Below, piece by piece: positions 53,502 to 62,290 of a stretch of 64,000 nucleotides of DNA; within the stretch, counting starts at the first letter, position 1, and the number at the start of each line of letters is the position of its first letter. A program made the position numbers and the translations under genes. The DNA lies in the NCBI RefSeq assembly GCF_001894825.1, contig NZ_BCWY01000003.1, forward strand, positions 124,001 to 188,000. The letters run 5' to 3'. The notes under the pieces were generated by a model. The model made no database searches and had not been told where the DNA came from. It saw nothing but the letters and a program-made list of their open reading frames with translations. Source of the DNA: Rhodococcus jostii NBRC 16295 (GTDB taxonomy: Bacteria; Actinomycetota; Actinomycetes; Mycobacteriales; Mycobacteriaceae).

Positions 53502-54850
53502 CAGTGGTACTCGTTCAGTCGCGGCCAGATACCCCCGCCGACGGCGAATCCGCAGGACACGCCGATAACCATGCTACCGATGGCCAGTGCCGACATCGAT
53601 CTGTAAACGTCCGTCACGGCGTTGGCCTCGTCGTCGCGAAGTCGGTCGATCGCGTTCCGGAGAGACTCGTCGAGGGCGGCGAACCGCGCCGCCGACGTGC
53701 CGGAGCCGGATCCCGCGGCGATCGCCGCGGCTGTCGGGTAGTCGCCGCGTTCGAGGGCGATCTCGATATCCCGGTGCGCGGCCAGCCAGCCGTCGCGGGC
53801 CGTCACGGCGTCGGCGAGGTAGGGCGCGGCGTCGCGACCGTGCGAACTGTCCAGCTGTCGGGTGAGCTCGTCGGACAACGCCTGGGAGTGCCGCGCGTAG
53901 TCGATCTCCGACTGGGTGTCGGACCCGCGTTGCAGAAGCGCGAGGGTCTCGTCGGCGCGGGCCTGCTGCGCCAGGATGCGAGCGCGAGCAACGGTGTTGA
54001 TGGGTTGCGTCCCTTCGGTTCTCGCGTGTTCGCTTGCCGACGTCGACACCAGGCTCGCGGCGGTCAGCCACACCAGGAGTCCGGCCATGAGCAGGGTGGC
54101 GACAGCGAGGCCGGGGTTGAACCGGCGCCTGCTCTTCCGTACGAGGTACAGCTGAGCGAGGACGAGCGCGACGAGCGCGGCCGCGGTCGCCGCGAAGGCG
54201 GTCGCGGGCAGTTGGGCCGTGTGCGTCTGGGTCTCGGCGACCGCCTCGGCCTGGAGAACGTAGAGTCGCTCGGCCAGCGGGAGGATTGTGTCCTGCATGA
54301 GCGCGGACGCGTCGGCCAGATACGCCACCCCGACCGGATTGCCGGCCCGGTCGTTCGCCTGAGCCGTGGCGACGAGGTTGAAGTACTCGGCGAGGTTGCG
54401 CACGACGTCCGACAACAGCGCCAGCGATTCGGCGTCCTGCGACGACACCCCGTTGGTCGCCGTGACCAGCGCGTTCGACGCGTCCCCGATCGCCTGGGTG
54501 AACTGCTCCGCACCGGTACTCGCGTCGACGCCACCGCCACCGGAGATGAACGACGTGGTCGCGGCGGCGTCGGCGATCGACAGCGAGCTGTAGAGGGCCT
54601 GGGCGGCGTTCGCCAGCGGCTCGGTGTGGGTGCGCAGGGTCTCGACGCGCTGTTGCCGCGCCCCGACTGCCGCCGACGTGATCGCGCCCGCCGCGATGAC
54701 CGCAGCGATGAGCGCGATCCCCAGCACGGTCAGCCGTCCGGGCGTGGACGTGAAGAATTCGACCCACGGGCGGCGGGCAGCGGGCTCGACGAGCAGATCC
54801 TCGTCGAGCGTCGGGCCTTCGGTGACGACATGGTCGCCGCGGTGGAACAT
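53501..54850 (-). CDS. glnX: GlnX-type membrane sensor protein
   Basis: A 449-residue protein matching mycobacterial GlnX in layout. It has a cytoplasmic N-terminus, a membrane helix (LTVLGIALIAAVIAAGAITSAAVGA), an outer helical bundle, a pair of helices (ATAAALVALVLAQLYLV, LAVATLLMAGLLVWLTAASLVST), a second helical bundle rich in Ala/Glu/Arg, and a final helix (SALAIGSMVIGVSCGFAVGGGIW). GlnX passes the GlnH signal across the membrane. Start at the ATG after AGGAGGAT; an upstream ATG at 54946 lacks such a site. Confidence 0.87.
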   Translation of the reverse strand: MFHRGDHVVTEGPTLDEDLLVEPAARRPWVEFFTSTPGRLTVLGIALIAAVIAAGAITSAAVGARQQRVETLRTHTEPLANAAQALYSSLSIADAAATTSFISGGGGVDASTGAEQFTQAIGDASNALVTATNGVSSQDAESLALLSDVVRNLAEYFNLVATAQANDRAGNPVGVAYLADASALMQDTILPLAERLYVLQAEAVAETQTHTAQLPATAFAATAAALVALVLAQLYLVRKSRRRFNPGLAVATLLMAGLLVWLTAASLVSTSASEHARTEGTQPINTVARARILAQQARADETLALLQRGSDTQSEIDYARHSQALSDELTRQLDSSHGRDAAPYLADAVTARDGWLAAHRDIEIALERGDYPTAAAIAAGSGSGTSAARFAALDESLRNAIDRLRDDEANAVTDVYRSMSALAIGSMVIGVSCGFAVGGGIWPRLNEYH

Positions 54851-54980
54851 CCGATCCTCCTGCACCGCCGACGCGGGTCCAGTAGGAGCACCGACCCCGG
54901 CCGCGTGGCTGAGTTCAGTGTGCGCCGCCAGGGTCGAGTCCGGCACGTCTTCTCGACGGCCTGGCGCTCGGAACGCCGGC

Positions 54981-55340
54981 CTACTGACCGAAGGAGTACC
55001 GGAGGTGGGCGTTGATCAGCTGGTTCAGACGTTTGCGGAGATGACCGAGCAGGGAGGGGTCTGGCCCGGGCTCGTCGACGAGGAGTGTCCAGCGGAGGTC
55101 GGTGCCCGCTCGGCCGTCGCAGGGGAGGTCGAATCGCAGCCGGGCGTCGGGTCGGGTGGTCCAGATCGAGGACCAGACCACCAGGTCCGGACTCCGGGCC
55201 TCGATCACGGTCGGTTCGATCTCGTCGTCCAGGAGAATCAACCACGGTCGAGTGGGATCACGGTGAGGGTTGGTGAGGGCCTCGAAGATGATGTGCGGCG
55301 GCGCCGGCTGGTTGCGTGCACGTGTGCCGACTTCGAGCAT
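54981..55340 (-). CDS. SRPBCC-like small protein
   Basis: A 119-residue protein. PPHIIFEALTNPHRDPTRPWLIL at the N-terminus and a C-terminal amphipathic helix (LLGHLRKRLNQLINAHLRYSF) fit a START/polyketide-cyclase helix-grip fold. DLRWTLLVDEPGP gives the central strands. Ligand and role unknown. 130 bp upstream of glnX on the same strand. Confidence 0.65.
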   Translation of the reverse strand: MLEVGTRARNQPAPPHIIFEALTNPHRDPTRPWLILLDDEIEPTVIEARSPDLVVWSSIWTTRPDARLRFDLPCDGRAGTDLRWTLLVDEPGPDPSLLGHLRKRLNQLINAHLRYSFGQ

Positions 55341-55500
55341 GAGCCGACCTTACCGTCGGCCGGCACGCGTGGTCGGTGCCGCGCGGTTGTTGCCGAATGC
55401 GAGGCGTCGTGTCATTCGTGTGGAGTATTGACCTGAGGCGTTGATACCCAACATCTTTGCTGCGCGCACGAGGGTCGTGTTTGTCTGCTATGTATTGGCC

Positions 55501-56928
55501 ATGACTGCAGCACCGCCACCGCCCGGTTGGCATCCCGATCCGGACGGCCGCCCTCAGCTTCGTTGGTGGGACGGGTCCGATGGACATCGGCGACGCAGCC
55601 GATGGTCACCTCACCCGCTGATCAGTCGTCGCGCCCGGCGGCCGGTGGGCCGGCTCCGTCGGTGCGTCCGGTGTCAGTGTTCAACGCCAAGAAGCGGGCC
55701 CAAGAACTGCAGGTCGAGGTAGACCGGCTGCAGCGCCTGATCGACAGCATGGGACTGGGCGGGGTCGCCACCCTCGACGCCGAGACCACGCGGTTGTCCA
55801 ACGAGGTCACCCGGCTCCGGACCGAGCACACCACGCTGACCGAGCAGATCAATGCCGGTCGCCTCGAACTCGTCGAGACACAAGCCCAACAGGAACTGCA
55901 AGCGGTCGGTCTGTATCGATACCACCACCCGGCTGAGTCGTCTGTGCGGCTCAAGGATGAACTTCTGAGGGTTCAGTCGGCGATCAAGCAGGCGGTGCGG
56001 GAGAATACTGCAATCACCGCGACCGCGAACTTCACCTTCAACGGTTCCACCGTCGAAGGTCGCAAGTTCGTCTCCGACATGTCCCGGATCATGCTGCGCG
56101 CGTACAACGCCGAGGCGGAGAATTGCGTGAAGACGGTCAAAGCGGGCAACCTACCGGCCGCGAGTCTGCGCCTGTTCAAGGCCGCCGATCAGATCGCCAA
56201 GCAGGGGCAGATGATCAGCCTGCGGGTGACCGACTACTACCACCGGTTGAGGTTGACTGAACTCGAATTGGCCGCCGACTTTCACATGAAGGTGCAAGAA
56301 GAGAAAGACGCCGAACGCGAACGCCGCGAGGAACTGCGTGAACAACGTAAGGCCGAACAGGAACTGCAGGCCGAGAAGGCGAAGCTGGAGAAGGAACTGG
56401 CTCACTACCGCAATGCGCTGAACGCGCTCGAGAGCAGCGGCGACACCGCGGGTGCGGAACGGTTGCGCGACAAGCTCGGTGACGTGCAGCGAGCTCTGGA
56501 CGACGTCGACTACCGGGCCACGAACATTCGGGCCGACTTTGTCTACGTCATCTCCAACATGGGTGCGTTCGGAATCAACATGGTCAAGATCGGGATGACC
56601 CGGCGTCTCGAGCCGATGGACCGGGTGCGTGAACTCGGGGATGCGTCGGTGCCGTTCCGGTTCGACGTGCATGCGTTGTTCTTCGCCGACGACGCGGTCA
56701 CGGTGGAGAACAAACTGCACCAGGCGTTCGCCGACCGCCGAGTGAACAAGGTCAACCCCCGACGGGAGTTCTTCTACGCCACCCCCGCCCAAGTCCTCGG
56801 CGTCCTCACACAGCACGTCGGTGAGGTCATCTCCTTCACAAACGCGGCGCCGGCGTTGAGGCCGAGGAGAAGAACCCGAAGCCGACGAGTATCTCGTCAG
56901 CATCGGCAAGAAGGACCCCACTTTCTAG
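55501..56928 (+). pseudogene. DUF2510-DUF4041-T5orf172 protein gene with three apparent frameshifts
   Basis: The ATG at 55501 begins PPPGWHPDPDGRPQLRWWDG, a DUF2510 module. At about 55575 the frame breaks; adding one C restores WDGS-RWTSATQPMV. The main frame then gives a long coiled DUF4041 region (KKRAQELQVEVDRLQRLID; EEKDAERERREELREQRKAE) and a GIY-YIG-like T5orf172 domain (NMGAFGINMVKIGMTRRLEP; REFFYATPAQV). Near 56847 and 56871 one base each is missing before a normal end EADEYLVSIGKKDPTF and TAG at 56926-56928. Such proteins are often phage- or defence-linked. It is a pseudogene, or intact with read errors. Confidence 0.75.
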
Positions 56929-56968
56929 CTGCACCGCCCAGTGCGGTTCGGCATCGTCCTGGCACCGA

Positions 56969-57508
56969 CTATCCGGCGCGTTGTGCCGAGGTTCGCGGGC
57001 CGCGTGGCCGTGGACCGGGGGAGACCCCGAGTGCGGCGAGGGGGGCGCGCTCCTCGTCCGACAAGGCGTCGGCCCTCCATTTCTTCACCGCCCGGTAGAG
57101 CCACTGGCCCAGCTGTTCGCCGTCTGCGGTCACATAGTTCGCGGGAACGAGTGCGTCGCCGTGCTCTTCGCGATAGGCGGCGATGGCGGTCAGCATCCGG
57201 CGTCGCTTGCTGTCGGCCCGTGACACGGCAGGAAGTGGGACGTCGTCGTCGCTCCATACGAACCCGATGGCGTCGAGCTGCTCAATGCGTTGGGGCGGCA
57301 GGGTGCCGAGCATGCGGGCGACACGCTGGCGATCCTGCCAACGTCCCAGCCGGAAACCGCCTTCGGTGACGTAGTCGGCGGGAATCGCAGTTCGGGGGTG
57401 TCGCTGGCGGAAGGCGCGGTAGAGCTGCAGGGCGGAGGCTGTGGACCGGTTCTCTCGCATCGAGATCGCATCCTTGTGAAAGCCGTCTAACGTTGTCCGG
57501 ATAGTCAT
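56969..57508 (-). CDS. Helicase-associated (HA) domain protein
   Basis: A 179-residue protein with two helicase-associated repeats: ALQLYRAFRQRHPRTAIPADYVTEGGFRLGRWQDRQR (about 26-62) and MLTAIAAYREEHGDALVPANYVTADGEQLGQWLYRAVKKWR (about 104-144), each with the G-x-x-L-G-x-W core. These repeats usually follow helicase motors; no motor domain is present. Probably DNA-binding. Divergent from the glycine-rich gene. Confidence 0.8.
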   Translation of the reverse strand: MTIRTTLDGFHKDAISMRENRSTASALQLYRAFRQRHPRTAIPADYVTEGGFRLGRWQDRQRVARMLGTLPPQRIEQLDAIGFVWSDDDVPLPAVSRADSKRRRMLTAIAAYREEHGDALVPANYVTADGEQLGQWLYRAVKKWRADALSDEERAPLAALGVSPGPRPRGPRTSAQRAG

Positions 57509-57619
57509 TGACTCAAGTATGTCAACCTGTTTGACGTTCTGTCACGCAACTCGACTCGTGTCGGTGCGTAAATTGCAGGCAGATGCGGTGGTGATCGGTG
57601 CGCGAGGGGAGGAGAACGG

Positions 57620-58636
57620 ATGGGTTCGGGGTGGAAGATGCGACGCGTCTGTCTGGCGGCTGCGGTGGGTTCCACCGCTGCCGGGCTGGCGGTATTTCCC
57701 GGCTCGGGTGTGGCAGCGGCGCAGTTGCCGTCGCAATGCGCTCAGTCCGGCAAGGCGGTGACCTGCACTTACACGGACAACAGCGGGGCAGTGTCCGATC
57801 CGGGAGGGGTGCAGGGTGTGCCGTTGACGATTCCGGACGGCGTCTGGAATGTGCACATCGAGGCGACCGGTGGCCGCGGCGGTGACAGCTGTTGCAGCAC
57901 GGCCGCTCCCGGAGGCCCGGGAGCGGTGGCCGGTGGTGACGTGTGGCTCGTTCCGGGATCGACGGTGTACATCAGGGTCGGCGAGAACGGTCACGGCGGC
58001 GGCTCTGACGCGCTGACGCAGGTGGAGGGCGGGGGAGGTAGCGGAGGCACCACCGATTGGCGACGCAACACCACCCCACCGAACGTCAACGGCGGTGACG
58101 GGGGTGGCCTTTCAGAGGTCGTTCTCGATACCGGAAGGTCGAGCGTGCTGGTGCCGCACCGTATCGCATTGCCGCTGGTGATCGCAGCGGGAGGGGGCGG
58201 GGGTGCGTCGACGTCGAGCGGACTTCTTTCGCCGGGTGGCGATGCGGGACGGCCGGGTGCCGGCGCGCGCGGCGGCGGAACACCGGCCGGCTACGGCGCG
58301 TTCGGAGACGGCGGCGGGCAGGCGGTGTTCGGGTCCGACGGGTCCAGTCCGGCAGGTCTTGCCGGTGGGCCCGGATACGGCGGCAGTGCAGGAAGTTCCG
58401 GGGCCACGTTCCCGGTTGCCGTCGGCGACGGGATCGGGGGTGGGGGCGGCGGCGGAGCCGGCTGGTACGGCGGTGGTGGCGGCGCCGCTGGTGGGCGGAT
58501 CGGCGGCCCGGGTGAGGCGAACGAGCCGCCGGGCGGTGGTGGCGGCGGTCTGTCCCTCGTACCGTCGGGCGGCACGATCGGACTGTCGTCGTCCGACTCG
58601 GCACCCTCCGTAGTCGTGACGTTCACGCCGGCGTAG
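57620..58636 (+). CDS. Secreted glycine-rich protein
   Basis: A 338-residue exported protein. Signal peptide about 1-34 (MRRVCLAAAVGSTAAGLAVF to VAAAQ), a short Cys pair domain (SQCAQSGKAVTCTYTD), then Gly-rich repeats with the pattern VPGSTVYIRVGENGHGG and ALPLVIAAGGGGGAS, as in the Gly_rich/lectin-like family. About a third of the mature chain is Gly. Strong GGGGAGGAG ribosome site. Probably a cell-surface or matrix protein; its last 14 bp overlap the convergent ACT gene. Confidence 0.8.
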   Translation: MGSGWKMRRVCLAAAVGSTAAGLAVFPGSGVAAAQLPSQCAQSGKAVTCTYTDNSGAVSDPGGVQGVPLTIPDGVWNVHIEATGGRGGDSCCSTAAPGGPGAVAGGDVWLVPGSTVYIRVGENGHGGGSDALTQVEGGGGSGGTTDWRRNTTPPNVNGGDGGGLSEVVLDTGRSSVLVPHRIALPLVIAAGGGGGASTSSGLLSPGGDAGRPGAGARGGGTPAGYGAFGDGGGQAVFGSDGSSPAGLAGGPGYGGSAGSSGATFPVAVGDGIGGGGGGGAGWYGGGGGAAGGRIGGPGEANEPPGGGGGGLSLVPSGGTIGLSSSDSAPSVVVTFTPA

Positions 58637-59474
58637 CCGAGGTTCGGCCGCCCGCCTCCGACCTCTGCCGGGTCTTCTGCGCCAGCTCTCCCAGGCGGCG
58701 GGCACGCGCGATCTCGGCAGGCGTGAACGGCTCGTCCGCGGGCCGGACGAAGACGAGCGGTGCGTCGTCACCCGACGGGATCTCGACGCACGCCGCCGCG
58801 GTGGGATGATCGCCTACGCGCGAATCGACGTACTGGGCACCGAGGAGTTCCGCGATCGACAGGGGCAGTTCGGACGGATCGGCCGCCACCCGGGCCGCCA
58901 ACGTGAGCGCCTTGGTCTGGCCGTCGATCAGGGCGAGCGCCGACGCGGGCCAGATGCCGACGCTGTGGCCGCCCCCGGCCCTGACGGCTTTCGACAGAGC
59001 GTCCGGCGACGTTTCCCGGCACGCTCCGACGATCAACTCGTCGAGAGAACCGCCGTCGAGGTGATGGACGTGCACGGTCAGGATGTTCGCGTCCAGCTCC
59101 GCCAGGTGGTGGGCCAGCGACTCGAGCTGTCCGGGGCGGTCGCTCACCCGGGCGCGGATGCGCCACAACGATTGCCCGGTCGTGAGGGGGCCGTGCTCCC
59201 CACCCGGCGGACCGTGCAGCCACCCGCCGAGCAGCCGCATCGCGGACGGCTCGACCACCCAGATCACCAGCACCGTCGTGGTGACCGTGAGGACCGTGAC
59301 GGTGAGCAGATACGACGCGTGGAAATGGATGACCAAGGCGTGGAGCAACAGTTCGACGGGAAACACGGCACACAGCTTCGCCAGCGCCAGGCGGACGCGT
59401 CGGGGATGCGGAAGCCGGCCGCACGCCTCGCACGCGTTGACATGAACTCCGGGTTCTCTCACGGCATCGGTCAT
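58623..59474 (-). CDS. ACT-domain membrane protein
   Basis: A 283-residue protein. The N-terminal part has a CEACG pair and two membrane helices (VFPVELLLHALVIHFHASYL, LTVTVLTVTTTVLVIWVVE), then an ACT domain (LWRIRARVSDRPGQLESLAHHLAELDANILTVHVHHL) and an acetyltransferase-like or unknown C-terminal part (VEIPSGDDAPLVFVRPADEPFTPAEIARARRLGELAQ). ACT domains bind amino acids. ATG at 59474. Role unknown. Confidence 0.72.
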   Translation of the reverse strand: MTDAVREPGVHVNACEACGRLPHPRRVRLALAKLCAVFPVELLLHALVIHFHASYLLTVTVLTVTTTVLVIWVVEPSAMRLLGGWLHGPPGGEHGPLTTGQSLWRIRARVSDRPGQLESLAHHLAELDANILTVHVHHLDGGSLDELIVGACRETSPDALSKAVRAGGGHSVGIWPASALALIDGQTKALTLAARVAADPSELPLSIAELLGAQYVDSRVGDHPTAAACVEIPSGDDAPLVFVRPADEPFTPAEIARARRLGELAQKTRQRSEAGGRTSATPA

Positions 59475-59698
59475 GCACCCACTGTCGCCCCGCCGTATTG
59501 CGAAGTGGTTTCCTCGCACGGTCGGTGGTGTGACGGGTCGACGTGAAATGCATTGGAGCGCAATGTGAATGTGGTGGGGGACACGGCGACGGCGGTGTGA
59601 GCGGGGGCACGTGCCCGAGGTCGATGTGTGCGCGGACATGGTTGCGCCGCTGCCGCCGGGGACTGACGCCCGGCAGCAGCGGCGTGTTCGGGGTGAGC

Positions 59699-61039
59699 TC
59701 AGCGCAGTGACGCGGCGTCGCTCAGATCCGTTCCCCGGGTTTCCGGGGCCATGAGGAAGCTGACGAGTGCGCCCACTCCGGCGATGCCTGCGGCGATGTA
59801 CATCGTTGCGGAGAGGCCGAGGTTGGACAGCGCCCACGGGGTGGCGAACGTGCCGATGGCCGCGCCGATCCGGCTGATCCCCGTGCAGAGGCCGACGGCA
59901 GTGGCTCGCACCTCGGTGGGGAACAGTTCGTTGGGGTAGATCCATTCGAGGATGGAGGGTCCGCCGTTGAAGAGCGCGTAGATGGCGAACGCGAACGCGA
60001 TCACCCACAGGCCTGCGTCCGGCTTGATCGCGAGGAAGAGCAATCCGAGACCGGACAGGACGAATCCCCAGATCAGGATCGGTCGCCGCCCGAGCCGATC
60101 GACGAGCAGCAGTGCGACGACGTTACCGATGAGGAAGAACAGGTTGATGAGGCCGTATCCGATGTGGGCAAGATTTCCGGAGCCGAGGTTGAAGAGCTCG
60201 AGGATCTGCGGACCGAACGCGTAGATGGCAAAGAGCGTCACGATCGTGCACGTCCAGAAGATCGAGATGAACACGACCCGCCGCAAGTACCCTCCGTGCA
60301 TCAATCCGCGAATGGACGTGCTTCCTTCCTCGTCGGGCAGATCGTCCAGCGTTGCATCCTCCCCGATCGTCTTTCGCAACACCGTCAGTGCCTCGTCGGA
60401 ACGTCCCTTGCTCAGCAGCCAGCGGGGCGACTCGGGGATGCTCGTGCGAGCGATGACGATCAGGGTGGCGGGAACCGCGGAGGAGAGCAGCATCCACTTC
60501 CAGCCGTCGGGATTGCTGAGCAGGAGGTAGCCCACGAACGCGGCGGCGGTTGCGCCAACGAACCACATGGCGTTGAGGCCGCCGACGAGTTTGGCGCGCC
60601 ACGCCTTCGGTGCGAACTCCGTCACCAGCGCCGTCGCGATCGGGTAGTCGGCGCCGACTGCGATACCGATGATCAAGCGCAGGATGAACAGTTGCATTTC
60701 GTCCGCCGCGAAGAATTGCAGCACCGAGCAGACGATGATCACGATCAGATCGATGGTGTACATCAACTTGCGACCGATCCGATCGGTCACCGCGCCGAAC
60801 ACTGCACCACCGAGGAAGACCCCGATGAGAGCGGAGGATCCGATGAGGCCGGCCCACAGCGCGCTCATGTCCCATTGTGCCTGGATCTGCACCATCGCGA
60901 TGCCGATGATGCTGAGGATGTAGCCGTCGAGGAAGGGGCCGCCAGACGAGAAGAGGGCGAGTTTGGCGTGAAAGCCGTTGAGCTTGGCACTGTCCAGTGT
61001 GACGCCCGATCGGGCGGTGACGGTGGTGTCGAGGTTCAT
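59699..61039 (-). CDS. MFS metabolite:H+ symporter (sugar-porter-like)
   Basis: A 446-residue protein with 12 membrane helices. Motifs include GAVTDRIGRKLMYTIDL (motif A), ESPRWLLSKGRSDEA and LLVDRLGRRPIL, with YPNELFPTEVRATAVG near helix 10, as in sugar and aromatic-acid symporters. Start at the ATG 61039. Last gene of the right-edge operon, 110 bp after ridA, so it likely imports the compound processed by these genes. Confidence 0.88.
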   Translation of the reverse strand: MNLDTTVTARSGVTLDSAKLNGFHAKLALFSSGGPFLDGYILSIIGIAMVQIQAQWDMSALWAGLIGSSALIGVFLGGAVFGAVTDRIGRKLMYTIDLIVIIVCSVLQFFAADEMQLFILRLIIGIAVGADYPIATALVTEFAPKAWRAKLVGGLNAMWFVGATAAAFVGYLLLSNPDGWKWMLLSSAVPATLIVIARTSIPESPRWLLSKGRSDEALTVLRKTIGEDATLDDLPDEEGSTSIRGLMHGGYLRRVVFISIFWTCTIVTLFAIYAFGPQILELFNLGSGNLAHIGYGLINLFFLIGNVVALLLVDRLGRRPILIWGFVLSGLGLLFLAIKPDAGLWVIAFAFAIYALFNGGPSILEWIYPNELFPTEVRATAVGLCTGISRIGAAIGTFATPWALSNLGLSATMYIAAGIAGVGALVSFLMAPETRGTDLSDAASLR

Positions 61040-61149
61040 CTGAGGAATCCCATCGGAGGTGTGGGCTTGAGGGTTGGTCCCCACGTGATGTGGTTGCTGC
61101 CACATTAGGAAGTGAATCGGCTTCGCGGAATTACCAATCTCCTACCAAT

Positions 61150-61554
61150 TCATGCCCGGTGCTTATCAATTCGAGGGTCGACGGCGGCAATCCCGTCGAT
61201 CTCGATCCGTTTGTCGCCGCGGAATCGCGCGACCTCGACAGTCGTTCGTGGAGGCAGCGGAATGCCTTCCAAGCGCTCGAGATAGGCGTCGTTGTATTCG
61301 TCGAACTCCGAGAGGTCGGCCAGGTACACCGTGGCCTTCAGGAGTGTGTGCAACCCGCCGCCCGATGCCTGGAGCGTGGCTTCCAGGTTGTCGAGTGCGA
61401 CCCGGACCTGATCGCCGATCGCGGTCGGGGTCTGCCCGTCCGCCGTGGTGGGTATCTGCCCGCAGGCCCAGATGGTGTCGGCGAACACCGCAGCCCTCGC
61501 GTACGGTCTCGCGGTGCCGGCCGGGTGCGGGACGAGTTCACGCTGATCAGTCAT
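61150..61554 (-). CDS. RidA/YjgF-family protein
   Basis: A 134-residue RidA-fold protein: AVFADTIWACGQIPTTADGQTPTAIGDQVRVALDNLEATLQASGGGLHTLLKATVYLADLSEFDEYNDAYLERL, then PPRTTVEVARF. The Arg that anchors the imine carboxylate in true RidA (usually PARxxV) is replaced here by PPRTTV with Arg one place on, so exact activity is uncertain. Overlaps the upstream gene by 8 bp. Likely deaminates an enamine or imine intermediate. Confidence 0.87.
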   Translation of the reverse strand: MTDQRELVPHPAGTARPYARAAVFADTIWACGQIPTTADGQTPTAIGDQVRVALDNLEATLQASGGGLHTLLKATVYLADLSEFDEYNDAYLERLEGIPLPPRTTVEVARFRGDKRIEIDGIAAVDPRIDKHRA

Positions 61555-62290
61555 GAGTTGCCTCCGGGACGAGGAATCGCCTGCCGAGTTCGTACGCCCG
61601 CGACCACGTCGCGGTGTCGACGAACAGTCCGTAGGAGACGGCGTGGCGATACCGCGTCTCCCGTTCGGCGGCGGTGTGGACGGGACGGGTGGTGTGCGCG
61701 GCGAGCGGCGCCGTCCGGACGAGTGTGCCTCCGCCGTACTCACCGTCGGTCGTTGCGCCGGCTGGGAGTGCCGCGGGGGAAACGCTGCGGTACATGTCGC
61801 CCGCGCCGGTCACGACAGTGGCGTCCGCCGGTTGCCCGCGGTCGTCGAGCGTGATCAGCCACAGTGTCGCACCGGACCGGGCGGCGGCGTGGAGGGCATA
61901 CCAGGCGACGGCCTCGTGATCGACGATCCGAGGCAGGAGGACCGGACGCGATTGCGCCAGTGCCAGATCGACGGCCAGCGGGCCCATCAACAGGGCACTC
62001 CTTGGTGAGCGCTCGACGATGTCGGCTCCCGGCCCCCTGGTCAGGGTGGCGTCGGCGGGAGGCGAATCGAGTTCGGCGATCGTGTGCAGGAGCGTGTCGA
62101 TACCGCTTCGGGCGTGGAGTTGCATCGAGGTCACGGTTTCGGCCGCGGCGCCGGCTTCGCCCGCGTCGACTCCCGCGGCGTACAGGGCGCGGAACGCGGT
62201 CTCGCGAACCTCACGCACTGCCAACCTGATTCGGTTTCCCGCAGGGGGTACGGTGTCGTGCTCGAGTTCGTGGGTGAGCATGTCGGTCAT
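61547..62290 (-). CDS. Protein of unknown function in the RidA/M19 operon
   Basis: A 247-residue protein. The N-terminal helix set (LAVREVRETAFRALYAAGVDAGEAGAAAETVTSMQLHARSGIDTLLHTIAEL) recalls DUF3726 or the N-terminus of Ldh-type malate/lactate dehydrogenases, but no NAD motif or catalytic His block follows. Start at ATG 62290, which overlaps the M19-like stop. Function not assigned. Confidence 0.6.
   Translation of the reverse strand: MTDMLTHELEHDTVPPAGNRIRLAVREVRETAFRALYAAGVDAGEAGAAAETVTSMQLHARSGIDTLLHTIAELDSPPADATLTRGPGADIVERSPRSALLMGPLAVDLALAQSRPVLLPRIVDHEAVAWYALHAAARSGATLWLITLDDRGQPADATVVTGAGDMYRSVSPAALPAGATTDGEYGGGTLVRTAPLAAHTTRPVHTAAERETRYRHAVSYGLFVDTATWSRAYELGRRFLVPEATHD

Noticed and set aside
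57620-58636. PE-PGRS-type protein
   Set aside because: Gly-rich, but it has a normal signal peptide and lacks a PE domain and the GGAGG repeat style.
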